Shown one piece after another: positions 55,614 through 64,000 of a DNA stretch of 64,000 nucleotides. The stretch comes from Sweltsa coloradensis (lineage: Eukaryota; Arthropoda; Insecta; Plecoptera; Chloroperlidae). A program made the translations under genes and the position numbers. Below the pieces are notes generated by a model. That model did no database searches, was not told where the DNA came from, and saw only the letters and a program-made list of their open reading frames with translations. The stretch spans positions 248,001 to 312,000 of the forward strand of contig JAMZAV010000808.1 in the NCBI GenBank assembly GCA_024449915.1, read 5' to 3'. Every line of letters begins with the position of its first letter. The stretch's first letter is position 1.

Positions 55614-57700
55614 TGTGTTATTGTTGTCTGTTCACAGATCCCTTCCTTCAAAGGCCATGTTTTAAACTACCTTTTCTGTCATAAAGTTTATTGAGGTCTG
55701 ACAACGATTACGATTACGGTTTACCCTTCCCAACTCAGAGCCACATCCACAACCAATAAAATATTAAAATTAAAATTAAAAAATAATTAAATTCATATTC
55801 ATTCACAGTAGTACAAGTGGAACACATTTAAGTACTGTATATTTGACACCAACGCACGTGCGTTCGAATCCCGTGTAAAATTCCTTTTTATTTCGTCATT
55901 GACTCTGTAAAGAAATATTTTATATTATTACCGATGTTAAATAGTGGAAGACGAAATTCACAAATAAATACGAACAATCTGCAACTTAGTTTCAGAGGGA
56001 GACTTGCAACGTATACGTTATGCGTGCCAAGCTGATTATGGCGGTTTCAAAGTAACCAGCAACATGTTCTTATAGGCCTACCAAATCGAATGAAGTAAAA
56101 AGAAAACACAGCCTGCACCGGGATTTAAACCCGGAACCACCGGCATAGGAAACATGAATAAAACAACATAACAAACCCGTCACAATATTGAGATTGACTC
56201 GTATTCATGACAGTCCTTTATACGCCGATGCGCCTGCTTCGTTATTGTCTTCCTCTTGTGCATGTTATTTCCATTATCAAGCAAGTTACTATAAACTGGA
56301 CGCATAGACGACGAAAGTTCTTTATTTAATTCACGGAGATAAAAACGCCTGTTATACAAACAGAAAGTTGTGAACATCATGACCATTGCCATTAAAATGT
56401 GCCCTGACAGTAGCTTGCTTTTATTTGAATTTATGTTTAATTTCTCTGCTTCCAATGCAAAATATCGTGGGTTGGTATCGGTGGTGCCGGCAGGGCTTAG
56501 CATTATAAACGCTTGGACATGTATTTATTTATCAATATGTAGGTATACAGATCTATAGCTATGTTTCTGTATATAGGCCTACATGTTGTATTGTCACTGT
56601 ATATTTTTATCTATATTTTTATATTATTGTTAGGCGACACAATCTACAAAGATTTGTATTTTGTATTACTTATGTTAATATATTAACAATGGTGACTGTC
56701 CAGAAATAAATTGAAATTCATTCATTCCTCTTTTAATTTAAAAGTCCTGACCCTACGGAAAATCAGTTGCCTGAATGAGCGGTAGACTCTAAATTCGAAT
56801 TTATTTATTTAAGTTAATTTACTATTCGATATCGATAGGTCATTTGCCATTATTCCGCGAGCCATATACAGTTACGACTTGTGCCAAACCTTACATGCCA
56901 CTATAAAACAACTATAAAAATTAAACACCGAAAGCTACAACAACATGCATTTTCAGAAATATATTAAACAATAGTTTACGAAATGATATGGTAATTTAGG
57001 AATACAATTAATGCAGGTCGAGAACACACATTTTAAACTGTACATTTTATTGCCTTCCCCCTTCCACTGAACACCACATCTCAGAACCTTACCACCCCCC
57101 ATTCAATATCTACGAGCTTCTCTAGGGGATGTCCAACATTGGCTGGGGAAAGAAACCGGTTTTCGTAGCCTGAGGCACTCTCAGTTTGCTGTGGAATGCA
57201 CCATAGGCACAAAGACACTCAAGCTTAAAAAAACTACGCATTTCACAGACTTTATGTAGGCCTCGGGCCTATTTAATAAATAACCCACGCAATTAAAGGT
57301 AGGCTAGGACTAGGTCCAAACGAGGGCCAATTCTTATTCATCAAAATATTTTACTTAGGGCCAAGGCCTACCGCCTACCTACCGTCATTTTAAGATCAAG
57401 AGTCGAATTATGCTTAGGGCCTACAAGGGGGAATGATTGATGTTTATTTGTTTCTTAATGTCTCATAATTATGCACAAAGGTTATTCGAGATTAATACAT
57501 AGTATATTGTTGTTTTATTCAAGTTTTGAGCTCTTTTGCTCGGTTACAGAATACTGAGTTCAGTATTTCCCATTATTAATTATTATTATTGTACTACCAA
57601 CAGTAGACTACACAAACTTATTTTACCAAATTACTACAAAGTTACTTAGATTAGTTATTAAAAATTCAATACATAGATGTTTATAACCTATTATTAAACG
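55614..57700. other. no supported gene; decayed tRNA-like and SINE tail scraps
   Basis: T-arm-like GCGTTCGAATCCCG near 55859 (+), CCGGGTTTAAATCCCGG near 56118 (minus) and a B-type tail (GAGCGGTAGACTCTAAATTC) near 56775 are the only marks. The ORF at 56180-56503 has no domain. Confidence 0.4.
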
Positions 57701-57959
57701 AGGGAGCGGAGCGACCGAGTGTCTCCATTCAACTCAAACGGCCCTCATTCTGTGATTCTGTCTGTCTGTACGTCGAAAATCAGCCGAACCGCTGAACAGA
57801 TTGCGCTGAAATTTTAAACAGACATCCGGTACGAGTTTATTGAGAACTGTTAACAAAATCAGCTAGATCCATTGCGATTTAAGCCTACAATAAATAAAAA
57901 TGTGATTTTTAAAAATATCGATAGCATTTGTTTAAGTAGCAGCTAGCGGGACGAAAATC
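57701..57959. repeat. unclassified interspersed repeat
   Basis: Begins GAGGGAGCGGAGCGACC and includes CGAAAATCAGCCGAACCGC, a phrase style common in invertebrate dispersed repeats. One copy only in this window. Confidence 0.35.
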
Positions 57960-58035
57960 GCGTGGCATGGCATGGCCTACTGGTAAGCATTCAGCCTACT
58001 GCACGGAAGGTTGGGGTTCGATACCCGTTAGATTG
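57960..58035 (+). repeat. tRNA-derived SINE head
   Basis: ATGGCCTACTGGTAAGC (A-box-like) and GGGGTTCGATACCCG (B-box with GGG/CCC stem). The anticodon stem is not formed. Confidence 0.5.
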
Positions 58036-58186
58036 AACTTTTTTATATTTTTACGCCCACATATTTTTGAGGGGTGTTAAATGGGAAATAAAAATCAGGT
58101 GATTTTGTTTTATCTTGGAAATTTGTTAATGTTTCACGCTAGTACGTTTCGAACACGATTCGCATTTTGAATGTTCAATTTAAATA

Positions 58187-58369
58187 ACTAGAGAAACGCC
58201 AAAGTCGTTGTTAAATGAGTGAGTGAGCCAAGTGTTGAGTACCCGGGAAAATCCCATTTCCTCCCATATACCCAAGGCTGGATCTAGCCCAGTATGGGGA
58301 ATGATACCGGGTACTATACACATGGTGCTCACTCACTCGTTTAACAACGACTTTGGCGTTTCCCTAGTT
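58187..58369. mobile_element. palindromic element with two H-type ends
   Basis: CTAGAGAAACGCCAAAGTCG at the left and CGACTTTGGCGTTTCCCTAG at the right form arms of about 40 bp that both match the CTAG end of H elements, head to head around a unique centre. Confidence 0.7.
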
Positions 58370-58982
58370 ACAAATAATTCTCTGTTTGAACTCGGCAACG
58401 TTTGTTGGTAGAGGGTTGAATACAAGTCTTTTATCTAGCTCGTTCCAACTTTTAATTGTTGACCCCACATATAAGTGTTTCCCAACATCCGTGTTATACC
58501 TATGTAAAAATAATTTTTGACCGTGATCATGTCTCCCTTTATGATCTGCATCTTTAAGTCATCATCATAAAGCATCGTTAAGACATCATTAATGTCTGCC
58601 CAGGCCGGTTCACCTGCTAATGATTTAAATATGCCACATAATTTGTGAATTTTCCTTTGTTCCTGCATGTGGTGTGGTAGTAGAAGGTGGTAATAGAATG
58701 ATGACGATAAAAGGACGATTACAAAATAAACGTGACTTGTGCGGTTTACGAACCACGTCCTCGTAGAGACATACGCTTCGGACCAGCGTCCTAATATGTG
58801 CCAAACATGAATAGCTTTTATGAAAACGATATTCCTTGATGCTCTACATTTAATTCACATCTATTTCATACTGCTTGGTATAATAGGTGAAATATTCAAG
58901 TCTATTTTTAATACTGAAAATGATCAATGTGGATGAGATCACTGTGAAATCACAAGATTTTAGTTTGTGTGTAAAAATGAAC
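58370..58982. other. no supported gene
   Basis: A 77-codon minus-strand ORF (58435-58668) resembles reverse-transcriptase-adjacent or host-like peptide in style only; no family is recognised. Weak tRNA-like phrase near 58745. Confidence 0.3.
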
Positions 58983-58990
58983 GTTTAAAC

Positions 58991-61900
58991 CAGTGGCGTG
59001 CGGTGAGGTATGCAGGTGGGGAAGCACTCGCTGCCTTATAGTCGGGTTTAGGCGGCAACACTGGGGTCTGGGGCGAAGCCCCAGCCGCCGGAGGCGAAAT
59101 TTTTTTTGAATTTTTTTGGCCCGAAATGCCCGGAAAATGACTCTAAGAAACTTAAAACTTGAATGTACTATTGCCTACGAAAATGGATCAATTCTTCCAC
59201 TTACCCAATGTCTGCATTCTGCAAGTTCTGCTATGCGACGGCTGATGATTGATTGATTGGCATTGAAGCGCGGGTAAATTACTACTAACTTCAATAATGT
59301 TTTGTTCAAGTATGTTTTAGGAATGTTTTAAACGTTCACTATGGCTATACAACAATTTACAAAGAGTTCTGATTTACAACCTCAATTATGTTTTCCAGGA
59401 TTCGGTAGTGATTGATAAAAGTACCAACATTATTAAAACATATTATGTATTCACTTTGTACAAGCTTAAACTGAAACACCTATTTGTAGTTTAGCTCGAT
59501 TCTTCTGTTTTTTTTTAGAAAGTGTTCTATTACTTTAGCAACAAAGTTATCTCGCCCAGTTTTCAAAAACTTATGCAACATTTTTTTCTCGATTGACATA
59601 AGGCCTAACATCGACATTCGGTCTTGGCCAGTCGAGTTCCTTGCATATGTTTTTATTCTCTTTAGCGCAGAGAATGATCGTTCTACCGCAGCACTTGTTG
59701 CAGGAATGGTCAGTATTAGTAGACAAAGTTTGTTTAATTGTGGCATCGCCTCGTCCAACTGGCTTACTTTAAGGAACTTTGATATCTCGTACATGTTTTT
59801 CGTGTTTAAATCCGGCGATACATATGTTGCCATTAGCTCGCTCCGAAGGCGGGGGAAATAAAAAAACTTGCCGTAACTTGTCTTCAGGGTCTCAAATGCT
59901 TTCTCTGGAAATGATTTCGTGTACTCTTTGTGCTTTGACGGATCAATGAGCTCTAAAAACTTGATATTTTTTAGATCGTCAAACCTTTCTTCAAGTTGCT
60001 GAACGATGCTATCTATTATCTCGTAATATAGGCGTCGATAACAAGTTTTTATGTCCCCGACATTATCCAGTCGAAGCCGCTTACGTCCAGGTTGTTGGTC
60101 CGTCATTCCAAGGGATTTATCCCAAACTCTTTCAAATTCATCCCTTTTTTGTTTAAGAGTTTGCTTGAACCCTGAAACCTTGGACAAACAGTAGGCAATA
60201 TCACATGATTTCGTCTGAAGTATTTCGTAGAGTGTGTCTGTCAAAGCAAACACTTCAAAGAAAATTATGAGCAAGCTGTGCAGTCAAATGTTTTGAGGTA
60301 TTTCAGATACCCAACGGATGCATTGTACGTTTCAGCATCCCACTTTTTTGGGTTATTGACAATATCGTTAAAAAGCTGCTTCAGTTCTTCCCTGTATTCG
60401 TATAATGTCTCTATCAGTCGCCCATTATAATTCCACCGTGAAGGGGCCACTTTCGGAAAAGTTTTTTCACTTCTTTGTCTAGCTCTTCGGACCTCTTTGT
60501 AGACTTCGAAAAAAAAGATGCAAAACCACTTGCTGTTTTAAAAAAACCGTTACATTCGGTTATGTCAGTCAGCAATTGGGACAGTACCAGGTTTAGTCGG
60601 TGTGCGCAACAGTGCACGAACAATGCCTCGGGAAACTTTTCTTTCACCCTTGCTTGAAGGCCAGAGAGATGTCCTGCCATGACTGATGCGCCGTCATAAG
60701 TCTGCGCCACAATTTTATTTTCGCAGTCGAATTCTTCCAACACCTTAAAAACATGTTCAGCCAAAGCAGGCGCTGAACGATCGGCGCTTACATCTGTAAA
60801 ATGTACGAATCTCTCCTGTACATCTCCATAAGGGTCGATGTAGCAAAGCACTGTTGACAACTGAGACTTGCATCGCACGTCGGTTGTTTCGTCTAAAACT
60901 ATTGAAATGAAAGAACATGTTTTCAATTCAATTTTAATTTCATTTGTCATGACATTTCCAATGGACTCAAATAGGTCATTTTGAATTCTATTGGACAGTC
61001 CCGTAAAAACTTGCGACTCCTCCACAAAGCGGGACAGCAATTCGTCAAAGTTGGCGAGTAGGTACACTAAATCGACGTAATTGCCCCTGTTCGCCGAATC
61101 CTCACTCTCATCGTGTCCCCTAAACGAAAGCTCGTGCATACCGAGATAGCACGTGATACATATGAGACGTTCAAGGGCCATTCTGTTCTTTTTGACGGTC
61201 TCGTTATGTTTAAGGACATGTTGATGTTGCTGTGCATCAAGTTGACAGTCAATTCTAACTTTGCCAAAAGTTTTAATTTTAATTACTGATGTAATATGGT
61301 TTTGAGACATCTCATGTCGTTTTATAGCTTTATGCAAGCCATTTTTTACCCACACATTCTTTTCAGTTGAAAACAGGAAACAGGGCCAACAAAACAGTTT
61401 ACTATCTTTTGCGCAACCGGTTAACCTTTTCGCTGAGTTGTATAAATCAACGTTAAAATGTCTGATAAAATTATTTTTTAACTTCGTGTTTAAATTAGGA
61501 AGATTTGGTGTAGGTCTGTCTGTTTGTAAAACTGATATTTTTTCTTGAAAGTTCCTTACACTAAACGGGCGATCCACAAGGTCCTCTAAAATACAAGCAC
61601 AGTCTTGTGTTTTCGAAGCTCGCGCCACTGCAGCCTGCAACACGTGTTCACACCCCTCCTCACTGGCCATTGAACTGACAGTAGCCAAGGGGAGGACTCG
61701 AGGACGCAGCTAGCCGGACCAGCGTCTCCGTTGACTGATCCCTCGCACTTCGCCCACACGATTTCTCACATTTATTACTAAACTACATTTTAACTAAAAA
61801 TACCTATTGAAAACTAAACGGGTGCCACTGTGGCTTCTACAGTAGACGCACACTAGCCTCACACAAAGTTTTTACTGCTTATTACCACGAGTTGAACACA

Positions 61901-62284
61901 AATTGTTTATTTTTACACCGATTTAAAACCAAAACTCAACACACCGAAGACGCAGCTACCACGATGTGCGTTTCTCACCCTCGGGTAGCCTCAGAGACAC
62001 TCGGTTCGCTTCAGATCCACTTGTCGTCTTCGGGGGTGTGGGGTAGGTTGGGTTAGAACCGTGTTATTTAAACAGATAATCCTCAAAGAAACGGTGATTG
62101 AAAATGTAGGCCTAACTAAATAAATCCGTTTTTGAATTTAATTCTAGATGAAGAAATTTCACGTGCATAATGTGATAGACCTATAAATATTATCAAATTG
62201 AATGTAATATCAATACAGTATCGTTTGCAGCAATTTAGCAGGGGAAGCGGTGCTTCCCCTGCGTCTATGGAGTGCACGCCACTG
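58991..62284 (-). mobile_element. complete hAT transposon
   Basis: Terminal repeats CAGTGGCGTGC / GCACGCCACTG. Identical flanking octamers GTTTAAAC at 58983-58990 and 62285-62292; the octamer is itself a palindrome. Subterminal GGGGAAGC-type words at both ends. It encodes one transposase on the minus strand. The 3.29-kb length is normal for hAT. Matching ends and an unmutated duplication imply a recent insertion. Confidence 0.95.
59480..61688 (-). pseudogene. hAT transposase (TTF zinc finger / DUF4371 / dimerisation), two frameshifts
   Basis: Would bind the hAT ends, excise and reinsert the element. The start ATG at 61688 is the first in the long frame. Segment 1 (61688-60414): TTF-type zinc finger at about residues 98-131 (FCWPC, then KRHEMSQNH), then the DUF4371/RNase H-like region with Asp 266 in LDETTD, Asp 332 in QTYDGASVMAG and the HCCAHRLNLVL motif near 359-369. 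Segment 2 (60450-60265) continues at APSRWNYNGRLIETL. Segment 3 (60274-59480) holds the C-terminal hAT dimerisation region with PATSAAVERSFSALKRI (Glu about residue 198 of the segment). Both frame changes are in the same direction and fit a single lost base each: one at a six-T run (plus strand 60462-60467), one near 60262-60280. The protein family resembles zinc finger MYM-type 1-like hAT proteins. The breaks may be true decay or read errors. Confidence 0.92.
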
Positions 62285-62373
62285 GTTTAAACACCAAAAT
62301 ATTTCGTTTAGGCACTGTCAAAACTGTCAAAACGAGCTGAAAACGAAGTCGATCTCACGTTTTAAGACTTGGG

Positions 62374-62425
62374 GTCCAGGCGGCGCAATATGACCTAACC
62401 GGTTGAAGCGCCCTAGTTTCTCACG
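62374..62425 (+). mobile_element. LINE L 3' tail scrap, plus orientation
   Basis: AGGCGGCGCAATATGACC, AACCGGTTGAAGCGCC, CTAGTTTCTCACG: the intact L hairpin tail alone. Confidence 0.7.
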
Positions 62426-63304
62426 TTGTCTTTTTATCCTGGCCAATTTTGCAACTACTTTGATACTTTTTCTTTCTCGATTTCATTAGTTGGGAAACAC
62501 TCCCGTAGGTTATTGATTTCCATTTAATTCCGTAACACTTCAACTTTCTATAACAGCACTCACTTCAGGCAACCTATTGGTTATTGAAATACTAGGCTTA
62601 AGTTTGACAAACATGCAAGTTTGAATCTTGCATAAAGCTTAGATTTTAGTTGTTTAGTAATACTTAGCCTCCTAATTTATTGTCACGGATTTTTTTTTAA
62701 ACATAATCGCTTTTATTCTTCAAAGTTATATTTTTACATTTCAAGTTTTACATTATTGTTTCATATTATTCAGATATTTTATGAGCTAAACATAGTACAA
62801 ATTTGAAGAATGCCCACATTAAGGTAGAACTTGAGTATGAGCGTTTCATACTACATTAAAAATTAAGAATAATTTATAAAGATGGTTGAGGATGGGACAA
62901 TTTATAACTTTAAAATAATAGTAATAATAAAGTACCGGTAATAAATATTTATACATACATAGGATAAGTACAGTCTCAGGAGTGCACAGAGATTTCACAA
63001 TGGGGGGGCCACAAGATGGCCATATCGATGGGGGAATGGTGGCGGTGGAGAAGGGACGGGGTCTGACGTAGCCTCAGTCGCCCGAGGCTCTAACTTTTTT
63101 TTCATTTTTGAGGGAGGTCTTGAAACGTATTTGAGAGAGTGAGAATAGCTATTTTGTTACAAAACTTATTTAAAAAAGAGATGATGAGAGAAAAAAAGGT
63201 AGATAAAGAATTGGGAAACTAAATAGGCAAAACATAAGTTTAGGCGTTCGTTTAGGACAGCACCAGAATCAACAACGATGATTCGAAACAACCTTAAAAC
63301 CCAC
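62426..63304. other. no supported gene; hAT-like block near 63000-63090
   Basis: GGGGGGGCC and GGGGTCTGACGTAGCC...CGCCCGAGGC near 63000-63090 resemble the GC-rich subterminal block of the window's hAT elements, but no inverted end was found. Confidence 0.35.
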
Positions 63305-63478
63305 ATTAAAAATTATTTATTATGTGTTTCTTTGCTAGGCCAGCTGTCACTGTTTACAAATACCTAAGCCAAGAACTGATGAACTTGATTCCCAATCATA
63401 AGTTTAAAACTATTGCCTCTTTAGGAAATTAAACCCTGGACCTTCTGTATAGTCCGGATGAGACTTGACCTTGCATTT
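63305..63478 (-). mobile_element. B SINE, diverged, minus strand
   Basis: Reverse complement shows AGAAGGTCCAGGGTTTAATT (B-box region), TCAGTTCTTGGCTTAGG and AACAGTGACAGCTGG as in the B copies. Confidence 0.6.
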
Positions 63479-64000
63479 TTTGATACAAGCAAGGCACTTA
63501 GCACACGTGTTCTAGGGACCATACCCTACTAATTTTGACTTGGAGCCATCGTGATATCTCGTGCAGGCACCCGTTATTGCATGTTGCCTACCCCTGCTGG
63601 TTTGAAGGGTTGATTAGCAAAACAATTCAGTGTTTGGTGATAGAAACTTGAAATTTTTACCAAATAGGGGTAAAATTTGGCTTAACATTCTGGCAATGGG
63701 GTATTGCGGATTTCTTCATAGTTAAGGGATGATTGGGGTTATAATTTTGGGGGTTGAACATTTTAAATTAAATTTTTATTGATGACACCCTTGGTTTAAT
63801 GTTGGATTTCTTCGTTTAAGTACTTCCCAAAATCTTCAAACAAAATGATGGTGCAAAAAATATGACTAGCGACCCCTACTTTGGTCATAGTTACCTGTTG
63901 ACATAATGACCTTAGTAATGACCTATTTGATAAATGGTTAAACATAGTCATGTGACCACTCTATTTAAAGCTTAGACGAAGTAGAATAATATGAAATAAA
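63479..64000. other. no supported gene
   Basis: AT-rich sequence to the window end. Confidence 0.4.

Noticed and set aside
60475..61267. Short ORFs opposite or overlapping the hAT transposase
   Set aside because: Shadow frames of the transposase coding sequence.

Overview
This is a eukaryotic, almost certainly invertebrate metazoan, nuclear window. It is AT-rich, has no dense long ORFs and no operon structure, and is built mostly of transposable elements: an I-superfamily-like LINE with RNase H, tRNA-headed SINEs, hAT elements, fold-back elements/MITEs and Helitron/Helentron-like repeats. I cannot name the species. The only long recognisable protein-coding remnants are transposon proteins. 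One stretch (about 40.1-43.9 kb, + strand) looks like a spliced host transcript, probably non-coding or carrying short ORFs. Repeat families are named here for reference: L (LINE), S (GC-rich SINE-like repeat of about 370-380 bp), B (tRNA-headed SINE of about 425 bp), H (Helentron-like), D (AT-rich repeat, class unknown).

Layout. 0-2 kb: AT-rich flank, a tRNA-derived SINE head, then an array of about 20 AAAATGGCGG-type motifs (YY1/Pho-like) that grades into CACGTGAC and CCGGAAG motifs. 3.1-4.85 kb: 5'-truncated LINE L on the minus strand, with the end of the reverse transcriptase, RNase H and the 3' UTR. 4.9-23 kb: a dense cluster of more than 30 S copies, all in the orientation of the LINE, nested into one another and interspersed with 3'-end scraps of L. 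Inserted in the cluster are a fold-back element (7.84-8.47 kb) and a non-autonomous hAT (9.39-10.23 kb). 24-28 kb: homopolymer-rich sequence with no confident genes. 28-40 kb: sparse repeats, microsatellites and palindromic MITEs.

40.1-43.9 kb: inverted CCAAT box, donor-terminated first exon, and several internal exons with good AG/GT borders. 42.6-54 kb: Helentron-like repeats (H), tRNA SINEs (B), hAT MITEs and nested insertions among them. 58.99-62.28 kb: a complete hAT element with terminal inverted repeats, a perfect 8-bp target duplication (GTTTAAAC) and a ZMYM/DUF4371-type transposase broken by two apparent one-base losses. 62.3-64 kb: AT-rich flank with a LINE tail and a minus-strand B SINE.

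How the parts fit. The last 30 or so nucleotides of L and S are nearly the same and can fold into the same GGCGC/GCGCC stem. The likely reading is that L's reverse transcriptase mobilises S. The autonomous hAT at 59-62 kb and several short hAT elements share the CAGTGGCG terminus, and most also share a GC-rich subterminal motif, so they are probably partners. The window is best read as a record of successive insertions: S in H, H in L, H in a hAT MITE, B in H, and fold-back and hAT elements in S.
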